A DNA stretch of 64,000 nt from Eubacteriales bacterium (GTDB taxonomy: Bacteria > Bacillota > Clostridia > Oscillospirales > Butyricicoccaceae): NCBI GenBank assembly GCA_030524205.1, contig JAUNGZ010000004.1, positions 42,756 to 106,755 of the forward strand, given 5' to 3'. Shown here piece by piece: positions 1 to 8,342 of this stretch (position 1 is the stretch's first letter; every line of letters begins with the position of its first letter). The notes under the pieces were generated by a model that was not told the origin of the DNA, made no database searches, and saw only the letters and a program-made list of their open reading frames with translations. The translations under genes were made by a program, and so were the position numbers.

Positions 1-609
1 AGGCGTTTCCGGCGGGGCCGGAGGCGCCGCGCCGGGCGTTTCAGCCGGGATTATAGGCGCGGCCTCTGGCGTGGAATTTGAGACGGGCGGCGGCGGCTCC
101 GCTTTTGGCTGCGTGCGCGGCGCGGCGGACGACGTGGACGGCGCGGTCGGCGCATTTTCCGGTTCCGCCGCCTCCGGCGGTGCGGATGGCGGCGAAGCTT
201 CGGGCGCATCGCGCGACCATGCCGAAAGCGCGGCGGCAATGTCCATGCCGGGCGGCGCGGCGGCAGCGGGCGTTGCGGCGGCCTGCTCGTATACAGCCCG
301 CGCCCGCTCGCCCAAGGCGGGCAGGAACGTCCCCCCGGAAGCGGCGGCCGCCGCCGTTACCACCACAGAGGCGGAAACCGCGATCGCCGTAAACTGAACC
401 GCCCTGCCGCCGATGCCGCCCTTTTTCCGCCGCCTTTGGCGCGTCGTGTCCTTGCGCCGCGCGCTGCGCCCGGGCAGCTCCCCGCATGTTTGGCGCTCCG
501 GAGGGGGTGGCGGAAGCTCTTCCTCCATCGCAAGCTCAGGCGGAGATGGTGCGAGCTCGGGCATGCACTTTCCGTACTCTTCATATTGCTGAATTTCAGT
601 TTCAAGCAT
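1..609 (-). CDS. Membrane-anchored Pro/Ala-rich protein, partial
   Basis: The frame opens with ATG at 609 and stays open to the left edge of the window, so the C-terminus is missing and the product is at least 203 residues. Visible parts are a charged, proline-containing N-terminal region, a basic stretch (RRKDTTRQRRRKK) near residue 55, one hydrophobic segment near residues 70-95, then a long Ala/Pro/Glu-rich stalk. This suggests a single-pass protein with a cytoplasmic tail and an outside domain beyond the window. It starts 17 bp after the LytTR gene stop, so the two are probably co-transcribed. A membrane-bound partner of the regulator, such as an anti-sigma-like sensor, is possible, but I recognise no domain. 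Extreme GC gives open frames on both strands here. Confidence 0.55.
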   Translation of the reverse strand, partial: MLETEIQQYEEYGKCMPELAPSPPELAMEEELPPPPPERQTCGELPGRSARRKDTTRQRRRKKGGIGGRAVQFTAIAVSASVVVTAAAAASGGTFLPALGERARAVYEQAAATPAAAAPPGMDIAAALSAWSRDAPEASPPSAPPEAAEPENAPTAPSTSSAAPRTQPKAEPPPPVSNSTPEAAPIIPAETPGAAPPAPPETP

Positions 610-626
610 CGCGTTTCCCCCGACTG

Positions 627-1118
627 TTATTCCAATTCCAATAAAGGACACTGCTTCCGCCGGCTTGCCGGATAGGGCAGCAGCGTGCCGTTGAAAAGCA
701 GGATTCCATCTTCGTCAACCTGCTCGACGTAGTGCAGATTCACGACCGTGGAACGTTCGCAATGCAGAAACCGCCCGCTTTTCAGCAGGGGCGCCATGGA
801 TTCGGCAAAAGAACAGCGCGTGGTTTTGCTGTACGCCACGCCGCCCCCCGCCAGAAAGATCTGAAATCTATGATATGCCGAGCGGCAATACATGATTTCC
901 TCGACGGGAAAGCTGAGCAGCCCTTCCCGCGTCGCCACTGTGAAGAACGGTTCCTGCCGCTGTGTATTGATACGCGCCGCGCGGATCAGCGTCTGCATAA
1001 GCTCCTGCTGCGTGCCGCACCGATGCACAGCGGCGTGCGCGTCCGCCAGCATCTCGCGTATCGAAGAGGGAAGCTCGTCCATATTGATCTGTTCCGAGCA
1101 GAGAATAATTTGGAACAC
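627..1118 (-). CDS. LytTR-family DNA-binding regulator
   Basis: About 163 aa from a GTG at 1118, chosen because AGGAGG lies 9 bases upstream; an earlier in-frame ATG at 1169 has no such site. The C-terminal half (about residues 60-160) is a LytTR DNA-binding domain: FFTVATREGLLSF, then VEEIMYCRSAYHRFQIF, and the late FLHCERSTVVNL block that in this family carries promoter contacts. There is no receiver domain, so it is not a standard two-component regulator; activity may depend on a membrane partner, perhaps the gene that follows 17 bp downstream. It is divergent from the response-regulator operon at 1385. Confidence 0.8.
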   Translation of the reverse strand: MFQIILCSEQINMDELPSSIREMLADAHAAVHRCGTQQELMQTLIRAARINTQRQEPFFTVATREGLLSFPVEEIMYCRSAYHRFQIFLAGGGVAYSKTTRCSFAESMAPLLKSGRFLHCERSTVVNLHYVEQVDEDGILLFNGTLLPYPASRRKQCPLLELE

Positions 1119-1324
1119 CGACGCTTCCCTCCTAACACCGCTTGCTTGCAAAATGGCAAAATGCAACATCTATATTTTACGCTATCTTCCGCCCGAGCTA
1201 CGCGACCAAATTTGCGCTATTACTTGTTTTTTTGCGCAGCACCGCCAAACTCCGCACATCGGCTGAAAATCGAATTTTTTTAGCAGGCTGCACCAAACAG
1301 GTCTATATGTGCACCACTGCTTTT

Positions 1325-1352
1325 TTGCGCCCGCCCGGTTCTCTGGTATAAT
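1325..1352 (+). promoter_or_regulatory. Extended -10 promoter for the LytTR/kinase operon
   Basis: TTGCGC (1325-1330), 16 bp, then TATAAT (1347-1352) preceded by TGG, an extended -10. It lies 33 bp before the TTG start of the response regulator. Confidence 0.65.
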
Positions 1353-1384
1353 TATGTAAAATAACATCGATAAAGGTGATTCTA

Positions 1385-2125
1385 TTGCGCATTGCGTTGT
1401 GCGACGATCAAGAAGAAGCGCTGTCGGCCATCCGCGGCCTTCTCGCCGACTTCAGCGCGGACCATCCCGCGCATGACATCCATACCTTCTCCTTTTCCAG
1501 CGGCCGCGCGCTTCTGGGTGCCGTGAAAAACACGGGAGGATTCGATCTGTATCTGCTGGACATCCTCATGCCGGATATTTCCGGCATCGACCTCGCCGAG
1601 CAGCTTTCCTCCGTCGTGGTCAAGCCTTATGTAATCTTTCTCACCACCAGTGTCGAATATACCCTGCACGCTTTTTCTGTACAGGCGCGCAACTACCTTC
1701 TCAAGCCGGTGACGCGGGAAGCGCTGTTTACCGCGCTGCACACCGCGCTGTCTGATTTGGATCGGCGGTTTGACCGCCCGTTCACGATCTCCGGCGGGCC
1801 AAGGCACAGGGTGGTGGTGCCTCTCTCGTCTATCGTTTACGTGGAAAGCCGGCGGCATATCGCGAACTTCCACCTTAAGGACGGCAGCATGGAGCAATAC
1901 ACCATGCGGGAGCCCTTTGCCAAAGCCATGCAAGAACTGCTGGACAGCGGCCTCTTTATCCAGCCGCACCAGTCCTTCGTCGTCAATTTGCAAGAGATCC
2001 TGCGGCTGTCCGGCCAAACGATTTACCTGACAGCGGGGCTCAAAATCCCCGTTGCCCGCTCGCGGCTGCCGACGGTGCAGGCCGCATATCTGGACTTTTT
2101 GTCTTATCAAGGAGGGAAGTTTTAG
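1385..2125 (+). CDS. LytTR response regulator (AgrA/LytR type)
   Basis: About 246 aa from TTG at 1385 (ribosome site AAAGGTGA just upstream); a GTG at 1376 overlaps that site and is less likely. Residues 1-115 form a receiver domain: acidic pair D7-D8, phospho-acceptor D59 in LYLLDILMPD, LTTS near 86-89 and K107 in NYLLKP. Residues about 140-240 are a LytTR DNA-binding domain with FIQPHQSFVVNL. In this family, phosphorylation by a GHKL sensor kinase activates binding to direct repeats. Two such kinases follow at once, 2 bp and then overlapping, so this is a three-gene signalling operon. No AgrB/AgrD-like peptide gene is visible nearby. Confidence 0.9.
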   Translation: MRIALCDDQEEALSAIRGLLADFSADHPAHDIHTFSFSSGRALLGAVKNTGGFDLYLLDILMPDISGIDLAEQLSSVVVKPYVIFLTTSVEYTLHAFSVQARNYLLKPVTREALFTALHTALSDLDRRFDRPFTISGGPRHRVVVPLSSIVYVESRRHIANFHLKDGSMEQYTMREPFAKAMQELLDSGLFIQPHQSFVVNLQEILRLSGQTIYLTAGLKIPVARSRLPTVQAAYLDFLSYQGGKF

Positions 2126-2127
2126 CC

Positions 2128-2964
2128 ATGCCCGATACGTTTTACCGGTTGCTTTCTCCTCAAATGGCCTCTCCGTTTTTCTTCTGCTACGCCTGCCTGC
2201 TCAACGATCAATGGCGCGTTCCCCGCTGGGTCATGGCTCTGTTGACTGTTCTCTTCGGCCTAATTCTTCAGTTGATCGCAAGTTTTACAAACGCTTTTGG
2301 TTGGATATGGATATGCTTCTTTGACTTTTGCAGCCTGCTAGCGCTTTTTCTTTGCAGCAGGGTGCGGGATTTCCGCCTGCTCTTCGTTCTATGCACCGCG
2401 GGCCTGTTCGATTTCATGATGACCATCGTGAGTGGTGTTTTTGTGCCCTCGGCGGGCATTCGCCGCCTGCTCCTGCGCATTTTCGCGGACGGTCTCATTC
2501 TCGGATTCGGCGCGCGTTTTTTCCGTCCAACTTTTCTGGATGTATTCCGGTCGGTCAAACGGGGCTGGGGATTTCTCAACCTGTTTCCCATTACTTTGAT
2601 CTGCGTATTCGCCGTGATCCTCGTTCAGCCCGGCGATACCCAGTCGGAAACGCGCTGGATCACGGGTGCGTTCACAGTCTTGACGATCGTGGTATATGTC
2701 GTCTTTTTTCGGTTTTTCCAAATGTTCAACGCGAAACGTCGGGCCGAGCTGCGCGGCCACATCCTCCGTACGCAGTTTCAGGTGCTCCAGCGCCAAACAG
2801 AGAAGTATCAGGCCGAGGAGGAGCGCCTGCGGATCTTCCGACATGACCTGCGCCACTATTTACATATGCTTGCCGTCTGTATCGAAGAGGGCGACAACGA
2901 TAGCGCCCTGCGGCTTCTGGACTGCATCACGCAGCAGGAGCCGACGGACGGAGGAGGCGATTGA
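2128..2964 (+). CDS. GHKL-type sensor kinase lacking the ATPase domain
   Basis: 278 aa. About six hydrophobic segments occupy residues 12-200, followed by a basic, coiled region and the dimerisation/phospho-acceptor motif FRHDLRHYLH with H239. It stops about 35 residues after that histidine, where AgrC-like kinases normally continue with an ATP-binding domain of over 100 residues. The frame ends in TGATG, which overlaps the next kinase's start, so translation is coupled. Known family logic says a kinase without an ATPase must be phosphorylated in trans; the neighbour is the obvious donor. Alternatively an internal deletion fused two tandem kinases and truncated this one. Confidence 0.75.
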   Translation: MPDTFYRLLSPQMASPFFFCYACLLNDQWRVPRWVMALLTVLFGLILQLIASFTNAFGWIWICFFDFCSLLALFLCSRVRDFRLLFVLCTAGLFDFMMTIVSGVFVPSAGIRRLLLRIFADGLILGFGARFFRPTFLDVFRSVKRGWGFLNLFPITLICVFAVILVQPGDTQSETRWITGAFTVLTIVVYVVFFRFFQMFNAKRRAELRGHILRTQFQVLQRQTEKYQAEEERLRIFRHDLRHYLHMLAVCIEEGDNDSALRLLDCITQQEPTDGGGD

Positions 2965-4238
2965 TGCGGCATGAAACGCTTTGGAGCCTTATAAGCCTGC
3001 TGTCAAGCCCTCCGCTTCGATTGCTTTATCTACTGGTGCTGACCGACCAGTGGCGGCTGCCGCCGCGTAAGCGCCGTCCATTGATGGCGGCATTGATCGC
3101 TGCGGTCGCTGCGGCCCAGTTGATCTGCTTTCAGGTGCTTGGGACAGATGCGCAGGTGCAGATCGGCATGCTGGGCGTCATATTCTCCCACCTTGTTTTC
3201 TTTGCGATGATCCCGTGGAGGCGCGGGCGCGGGCTCTTTATCCTGCTGACCACGATATCGCTGTCCTCCGTCTGCTCCACCATAGTTACGCTGCTCTCGA
3301 TATCCCATGGAGCGGTACGGCTTGCGGTCAAGCTGACGCTGAATCTGCTTTTGCTCCTGATCCTCTATCACTTGTTTCGGCCCGGCTTTCACAGGGTGCT
3401 GCAAATAGATATCTCGCTTTGGTATTGGCTGTCTCTCATTCCCAGCTTTTTCGTGCTCATCTTTTACGTTTTGCGTTTTTTGTTATCGCTGCATGAGCTC
3501 TCCGCGCTTATTCCTCCGCTGCTATTGCTTCTTTATGCCTTGATCGGCTATACCTATATCGGTTTTTTCCTTATTTTCCGCGCCTTGAACGCCCAATATG
3601 AGGCTGGAAGAAGCGACGTTCTTCATAACGCGCATTTTCGTCAGGCGGAGGCGGCGCGGCGCGATGCGGCCAGAGTTCATGAACTGAACACGAATTTAGC
3701 CCGTTTCCGGGAGCAGACATCCGCCCTGCTCAAATCTGGCGATCACACGTCGGCTCTCGCTCTGGTTGCGGGCATGGACACGCAGCTGACTCTGCCCCTT
3801 TCCAAAAAGCATTGTTTTACCGCGGAACCGTTGTTAAATGCGGTTCTATCCTATTATGCCGAGTGGGCGGAGACGGCCGGCGTGTCCCTTTCCATTCAGT
3901 TTCAGCTGTCGCCCCATTTCGAAGTCGATCGAGCCAGTTTGGCAGTGGTGCTTTCCAACGCGCTGGAAAATGCCATGCATGCCTGTCTGAGCCTGCCGCC
4001 GGAGCGCCCGCGCAGCATCTCTTTAACGCTTCGCAGCACGCTGCAGCAGTTTTTCCTTTCCATCACAAATACCTGCCAAGGGCCGGTCAAGCTTGATTCT
4101 GCGACCGGCCTGCCCGGTACCCAGCGTCAGGGACATGGCTATGGTATCAAAAGCATCACCGCTTTCACCACGGAATACAACGGCATACTTCGCTGCAAGA
4201 CAGACTGCGACAGCTTTTGTCTGGAGATGATGTTGTAA
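2964..4238 (+). CDS. GHKL sensor histidine kinase with diverged H-box
   Basis: 424 aa from ATG at 2964 (GGAGGAGG 7-8 bases upstream; the A is shared with the previous stop). About six or seven hydrophobic segments span residues 10-205. The H-box region reads VHELNTNLARFRE: the histidine is residue 239, as in the upstream protein, but the usual HDLRH context is lost. The ATP-binding domain is intact by eye: N-box VLSNALENAMHA (about 329-340) and G-box GHGYGIKSI (about 390-398). This protein and the preceding one are therefore complementary: one has the canonical acceptor, the other the catalytic domain. They probably act as a heterodimer on the response regulator at 1385. Confidence 0.8.
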   Translation: MRHETLWSLISLLSSPPLRLLYLLVLTDQWRLPPRKRRPLMAALIAAVAAAQLICFQVLGTDAQVQIGMLGVIFSHLVFFAMIPWRRGRGLFILLTTISLSSVCSTIVTLLSISHGAVRLAVKLTLNLLLLLILYHLFRPGFHRVLQIDISLWYWLSLIPSFFVLIFYVLRFLLSLHELSALIPPLLLLLYALIGYTYIGFFLIFRALNAQYEAGRSDVLHNAHFRQAEAARRDAARVHELNTNLARFREQTSALLKSGDHTSALALVAGMDTQLTLPLSKKHCFTAEPLLNAVLSYYAEWAETAGVSLSIQFQLSPHFEVDRASLAVVLSNALENAMHACLSLPPERPRSISLTLRSTLQQFFLSITNTCQGPVKLDSATGLPGTQRQGHGYGIKSITAFTTEYNGILRCKTDCDSFCLEMML

Positions 4239-4286
4239 TTGAGGGAAATATCTTGTTTCTTTGCCATTACTCGTCGAATCAAATTT

Positions 4287-4312
4287 CTATGAAAAATGGC
4301 AGTATTTCATAG
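4287..4312. terminator. Weak hairpin after the kinase operon
   Basis: CTATGAAA (4287-4294) and TTTCATAG (4305-4312) form an 8-bp stem with a 10-base loop, followed by only a short T-rich stretch. It may end the plus-strand kinase operon. Confidence 0.3.
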
Positions 4313-4320
4313 CTGTTTTG

Positions 4321-4764
4321 CTAATCCATAATTTTCGCAAGTGCAATCCGGTCTATCTCTAATTGCAGCGTCTCCCTTTTTTCTGTCAAATAACAAATCC
4401 GGGCGTCGAGGATCGGTTTCCTCAACGCCCGGATTTTTTGCAATTCTTTCATTTTCGAGAGCATCCGCGCCGCGGACGCGCGGCGCTGGACAAGATGCGC
4501 CCACACGGCGCGGTCAACGGCGTCTTCGTGTACCCGGTGAGACGAACACGCTTGTTTGCCGTAGCGGTGGTAGCCCTTGCAGACATACTCGACACGGCAA
4601 ACGCCGTTCCAATACCGTTTTATGGCCATAAGCGGATTCCGGCAATCTTCGCACTCCAACAGTCCGGCATAGCGGTGCTTGGTCTTGTTTCCGGCAGACG
4701 CTTTTGCGGCGGCGCGTTGGCCAATCCTTGCCTGCGCGTCGTTCCATTCCTCAGGAGAAGCAAC
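4321..4764 (-). pseudogene. C-terminal fragment of an interrupted serine recombinase
   Basis: The last ~148 residues of a large serine recombinase: a zinc-ribbon (LLECEDCRNPL ... CKGYHRYGKQACSSH) followed by a coiled-coil C-terminus. The frame enters from the ICE end at about 4764 with VASPEEWNDAQ. The missing N-terminal ~270 residues lie 25 kb away at 29965-30783 on the same strand. Joining the halves at the shared GTT codon restores a continuous FPALVASPEEW reading. The gene was therefore whole before the ICE inserted, and may be reformed on excision. Confidence 0.88.
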
Positions 4765-4785
4765 GGTGTACAAGGGGCTACAAGC
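4755..4785. other. Left ICE attachment junction
   Basis: Recombinase-gene sequence runs up to GAAGCAAC (4757-4764) and ICE sequence begins with GGTGTACAAGGGGCTACAA (4765-4783). That 19-base arm recurs inverted at the right end (29958 down to 29940), 16 of 19 bases identical. Shared bases at the crossover are GCAA (4760-4763 and 29962-29965) or AAC (4762-4764 and 29965-29967). The first makes a symmetrical element site; the second keeps the target gene in frame. The exact dinucleotide is not resolved. Confidence 0.75.
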
Positions 4786-4811
4786 GGTATAAAGAAACAA
4801 GTGGTTTGACG

Positions 4812-4840
4812 GAGTGGAAAATGGGTCATATTTTCCACTC
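4812..4840. terminator. Hairpin at the recombinase 3' end
   Basis: GAGTGGAAAAT (4812-4822) and ATTTTCCACTC (4830-4840) give an 11-bp stem with a 7-base loop. It overlaps the last recombinase codons and could stop transcription leaving or entering the ICE. Confidence 0.5.
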
Positions 4841-6331
4841 TATTCTTACATGGTCGCTGGTTGCGCTGATTGAAGAAATCAGGCCGTCAGCGGCTTTTCG
4901 TTTGTCCTCAAAGTTGATGTGCTCCCAGTTGTCCAGATACCCGGACAGCAATTCAATCTGCTGGGAGGACAGCGTTTCAACGGACAGGTCGGCAATCGCT
5001 TTTGAAAGCGTTTTGCGGCGGTTATCTAAATCTTCGATTTTCTTGTTGGCGTATGCAAGCAAGGTAGCGTTGGCCCCGGTCAGGGTATCCAGCAGTTTTT
5101 CAATCTCGGCTTCAACCTGTGCAAGCTCCACCTGATAGGCTGTGAGCTTCGGGTTGGCTTTTTCCTCGCCGCCCCGCAGTAGCTTGAAATCCCGGAACTT
5201 TTCTCCCATAGCTGTGAAAATGAATTGTTCAAACTCATTCTTGCGGAGAGTACCGCACCCCGGACAGCCTTTGTGGTCAGCCCGCTTGGAACAGCGGAGG
5301 TATTCATAGCCGGAAGGGTTATGGGTGGTTTTGAGAGCGTACCCACATTTCCCGCATTTGATTTTCCCAGCCAGCCAAGTGTTCCGGGCCTTGCGGCCAT
5401 TCTGGAAAGTGATGTTTGCCATCAGTTTTTTGCGACACCGCAACCAAATATCGGAGGGAACAAAGCCTTTGCTTGGAGCAATGACAAGTATCTGATCTTT
5501 CAGGCTCTTGTCCTTGTCCTCCTTCACATCCCGGCCTTGATAGAGATAACAGCCGTTTGTGCCAACGAAGTCGGCGGCGTCATTCACAACCACAGCACCC
5601 TGACTTTTGAAGAACTCATACATTTCCAAATCAGCTTGTGCATAGATAGGATTGCGGAGTAGCTGGGACAAGAAGGAGCGGGTAAGTGATTTTCCGTAAA
5701 TCTTGATACCCTGTTCCTCAAAGTAGCGGGTAATGTCTCCGAAGGAGGTTTCCGGCTCGGCATACATTGTAAACATCAACAGCACATGGTTTGCGGCTAT
5801 GGGGTCGGCTACCATCATTTTTGTGCGGATACCGTCTACCATAGTCGGCTCCAAGATGAAGCCATAGGGAGCTTGGCCGCTCATGTGAAAGCCTTTCAGA
5901 CACCGGGAGTAATAAGCGTCTGTGACACGCTTCTGTATGGTTTCCCGTTCAAGCTGGGCGAATACGATACAGATATTCAGCATGGCCCGGCCCATCGGGG
6001 TCGAGGTGTCGAACTTCTCTGTGGAAGAAACAAATTCCACATCGTATTCTTGAAATAGCTCCATCATATTTGCGAAGTCCAAAATGGAGCGGCTTATTCT
6101 GTCCAGCTTATAAACGACTACCCGGCGAACCTTGCCTTTGCGAATCTCGCCAAGGAGCTTTTGAAACTCCGGCCTGTCTGTGTTCTTTCCCGAATAACCT
6201 TTATCCTTGAATACCCGGCAACTGCCGCCTTTCAGCTCATACTTGCAGAAGTCAATCTGGCTCTCAATGCTGATACTGTCCTTGCGGTCAACGGATTGTC
6301 TTGCATAAATTACATCTTCCCTAATATTCAT
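4826..6331 (-). CDS. Large serine recombinase (ICE integrase)
   Basis: 501 aa. The N-terminal resolvase domain begins VIYARQSVDRKDSISIESQI, with the catalytic serine in YARQS. It continues with GYSGKNTDRPEFQ and VVYKLDRISRS. A recombinase domain (GQAPYGF) follows, then a zinc ribbon (CGKCGYALK ... RCSKRADHKGCPGCG) and a long coiled-coil tail. ATG at 6331 has AAGGAGC upstream. The gene lies 60 bp from the left end, as expected for the enzyme that integrates and excises this element by recombining short att sites. It differs in sequence from the two recombinases at 30-32.5 kb, which belong to the older element. Confidence 0.93.
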   Translation of the reverse strand: MNIREDVIYARQSVDRKDSISIESQIDFCKYELKGGSCRVFKDKGYSGKNTDRPEFQKLLGEIRKGKVRRVVVYKLDRISRSILDFANMMELFQEYDVEFVSSTEKFDTSTPMGRAMLNICIVFAQLERETIQKRVTDAYYSRCLKGFHMSGQAPYGFILEPTMVDGIRTKMMVADPIAANHVLLMFTMYAEPETSFGDITRYFEEQGIKIYGKSLTRSFLSQLLRNPIYAQADLEMYEFFKSQGAVVVNDAADFVGTNGCYLYQGRDVKEDKDKSLKDQILVIAPSKGFVPSDIWLRCRKKLMANITFQNGRKARNTWLAGKIKCGKCGYALKTTHNPSGYEYLRCSKRADHKGCPGCGTLRKNEFEQFIFTAMGEKFRDFKLLRGGEEKANPKLTAYQVELAQVEAEIEKLLDTLTGANATLLAYANKKIEDLDNRRKTLSKAIADLSVETLSSQQIELLSGYLDNWEHINFEDKRKAADGLISSISATSDHVRIEWKI

Positions 6332-6378
6332 GTTGGGCTCCTTCCTTGTGGGAATGGAGCTACCAACCTACAAGTATA

Positions 6379-6603
6379 TTATACCATTGATAGCCCCGGA
6401 GGACAATGTTGTGGAGCGTTAGAGCCGTTTGTCCCCGGCTCCCGGTATTTGCTGAATACCTCATACAAACAGCGTTCAATTTCCTTTTTCCGTTTCTCCT
6501 TTTCCTTGGGGGAGAGTACCGGCGTAAGACTTTCCAGCACAATGGTTTTCCCCTGAAAAGGGACGGTCTTGGTTTCTCTGTGATATGTAACGGATTGCAC
6601 CAT
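6379..6603 (-). CDS. Small ICE protein, unknown function
   Basis: 74 aa from ATG at 6603, chosen because AAAAGGAGG precedes it. Begins MVQSVTYHRETKTVPFQ; the middle is a lysine/glutamate-rich helix (PKEKEKRKKEIERCL). Position just upstream of the recombinase suggests an excision-related or regulatory role, as small proteins often occupy this place, but no xis-like fold can be claimed from sequence. Confidence 0.65.
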   Translation of the reverse strand: MVQSVTYHRETKTVPFQGKTIVLESLTPVLSPKEKEKRKKEIERCLYEVFSKYREPGTNGSNAPQHCPPGLSMV

Positions 6604-6720
6604 AGAAGCCTCCTTTTCAAAATGGGTTGATAAGCCAGCACATTTCCCGCATTGTCTCAGTGGGGAAACGCCAAAGGACGGCACCTTTTGACGGGTGCCG
6701 CCCTTTGGTCTTTCTCCACG

Positions 6721-6742
6721 CTTCGGGCCAACTTGGCCCGAG
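6721..6742. repeat. ICE palindrome copy 1
   Basis: CTTCGGGCCAACTTGGCCCG plus AG. Ends two bases before the stop codon of the 67-aa gene at 6744. Confidence 0.9.
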
Positions 6743-6743
6743 G

Positions 6744-6947
6744 TCAGGACTGCCAGTTTTCAAAATAGGCCGCTGCTTCTTCCACGGAACAGAAATCAAA
6801 GACTTCGTAAAGCTCAACAAGTACCCGCCGAATGTCCGTTGACTCGAAGCCACAGTTTTCCATTGCCTTGATAACATAGCCACGGCAAGCGTTGTTGCTC
6901 CAAGGCCCTGTCAGCATGGCCTGTAATTCCTGAAAAGACTTGTTCAT
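6744..6947 (-). CDS. Small ICE protein, unknown function
   Basis: 67 aa from ATG at 6947 (GAAAGGAAG upstream). The sequence MNKSFQELQAML ... GYVIKAMENCGF ... RVLVELYEVFDF is predicted mostly helical and acidic. An open frame continues upstream to 7094 but has no ribosome site there. Similar small helical proteins occur beside the regulators of Tn1549-like elements. No function is assigned. Confidence 0.65.
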   Translation of the reverse strand: MNKSFQELQAMLTGPWSNNACRGYVIKAMENCGFESTDIRRVLVELYEVFDFCSVEEAAAYFENWQS

Positions 6948-6972
6948 AAAACACTTCCTTTCATAAAAGTTT

Positions 6973-7029
6973 GGGGAGCCGCACCGTATCGGTTGCGCTA
7001 TCATAAGACAGATCAGACGGAGGCTCCCC
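6973..7029. terminator. Leader hairpin / terminator
   Basis: GGGGAGCC (6973-6980) pairs with GGCTCCCC (7022-7029); on the plus strand a TTTTTT run follows at once. On the minus strand it lies just upstream of the 67-aa gene and could act as an attenuator. Confidence 0.45.
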
Positions 7030-7440
7030 ATGTTTTTTCTCTTTTGCCAGATGGCCCGGACGGGTGTAGACTTGTCCACCCCATAGTATTTCAACTCTCC
7101 CCATTCTGATGGCGAGGCGTTCTCATGGCCTGCGACGGCTCACGGCTTGCAAGGCCGCTTCAACGCTCGGACTGTGACTAAACGCAAGTATCAGGGCTCT
7201 GTGCTTTATCCGGCAGACCAGTCACGGCCTGCCTGCGGCATGGGCCTTGTCGCTCTCTCCATTCTCTGACAATGAAGGTCATGGCGGGCCTGTCACTTGG
7301 CACATCTACCCATCGTATCCGGGTATCTTTTTATTCAGTTTTGAAATGCAAGTAAGGCTTACTTTTACTTCGGGTCAACTTGGCCCGAGGCTTGTTCGCC
7401 TTTCATAAGTCATTTCATTTTTTGGGCTTCTGTAAAGTCA
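7030..7440. other. Non-coding stretch between sigma factor and small gene
   Basis: About 410 bp without a supportable gene. It holds palindrome copy 2 (7368-7389), an AAGTAAGGCTTACTT inverted repeat near 7350, and a TACCC...GGGTA hairpin near 7310-7325. The rest is GC-rich, with no ribosome site or codon signature; a structured RNA cannot be excluded. Confidence 0.35.
7368..7389. repeat. ICE palindrome copy 2
   Basis: Variant with one arm change (CGGGTCAA). Lies about 50 bp downstream of the sigma-factor stop. Confidence 0.88.
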
Positions 7441-7863
7441 TCAAAGGCGGTTTTTCAAAAATTTTTCCATCGTCTGCAATGCCCGCTCGATGGAATAGCA
7501 CACAGCCATTTTGCTGACACCTTCCGCCCTGGCAATGTCCGTCTGGGTCATGCCAAGAATGAAGTGGGCGTAAACTCGCTTTGCCTGTTTGTCCGGCAGG
7601 CTGGCGATTGCCGCATGGAGTTCCTGCATGGTAACTTTGCGCTCGTAGAGCTCGTCAGGAGATACGGACACGAACAAGGCGGCGTGCTCAATGCCATCGT
7701 CCCGGTCAAGGGAGTAGTAGGCTTTATGGCGGTATGTCCGCAGACGATAAGCCGCCTCTTTGCGGTCAAACTCTGCCATAGCCGCAGCCACTTCATCAGG
7801 AACTTCTACAAAACAGTCAGATGTATAAAACGGGTAAATATCCCGCAGATTGATTGTTGTCAT
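7441..7863 (-). CDS. RNA polymerase sigma factor-like protein
   Basis: 140 aa from ATG at 7863 (ACGGAGGTCAAT upstream). The N-terminal part (about 1-75) is specific to ICE-borne sigma-like proteins. The C-terminal part (about 85-138) is a sigma region 4-like helix-turn-helix: LHAAIASLPDKQAKRVYAHF then MTQTDIARAEGVSKMAVCYS. Homologues in Tn916- and Tn1549-like elements are thought to control transfer or excision genes. It is transcribed toward the recombinase end. Confidence 0.82.
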   Translation of the reverse strand: MTTINLRDIYPFYTSDCFVEVPDEVAAAMAEFDRKEAAYRLRTYRHKAYYSLDRDDGIEHAALFVSVSPDELYERKVTMQELHAAIASLPDKQAKRVYAHFILGMTQTDIARAEGVSKMAVCYSIERALQTMEKFLKNRL

Positions 7864-7936
7864 ATTGACCTCCGTTTCGGTGTTGGGTGGGTAAGTGACC
7901 GAAACGGGGTCGGAGGGGAACGGCACCGGGGCTGGA

Positions 7937-7959
7937 CTTCGGGCCAAGTTGGCCCGAGG
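7937..7959. repeat. ICE palindrome copy 3
   Basis: CTTCGGGCCAAG centre with GAGG end; about 75 bp upstream of the sigma-factor start. Confidence 0.9.
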
Positions 7960-8342
7960 TAGCTCCCTAAGAACGCAAAAACGCCCGGGTGGCATGAAGC
8001 CACACGGACGCACGAAATTACATATTCATCATTGTACTGTGATATTGTACCTACATAATCGAAATTACCCGGTGGGGGAGCTATACTTTTTTTAACTGGT
8101 GGAGATCATGGGTACTATGTAGATGGACAAAAATAGACAAGGCAGCATCCTCCTATATGCCGCCTTCTTCCTATGTGCTACTTGTATCTAACTAATTTAT
8201 GATAGACAAAACGGCGGCATTGAAAATCAAAACCGCCGTTTGCCCTGTATAAATGGACGCAAAAAGTTGTCTGCACAGCAGCGGTTTTTTTCTTTTCTGC
8301 CGCTGGCAGATAATCACACAGTATTAGAAATTTAATTACACT
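7960..8342. other. Intergenic region downstream of the MATE gene
   Basis: No gene seen. It contains AAACGGCGG (8210-8218) pairing with CCGCCGTTT (8233-8241), and a CAGCGG...CCGCTG pair around a T-rich loop near 8279-8305. Either may end MATE transcription. Composition turns AT-rich here, marking the edge of the cargo. Confidence 0.45.
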
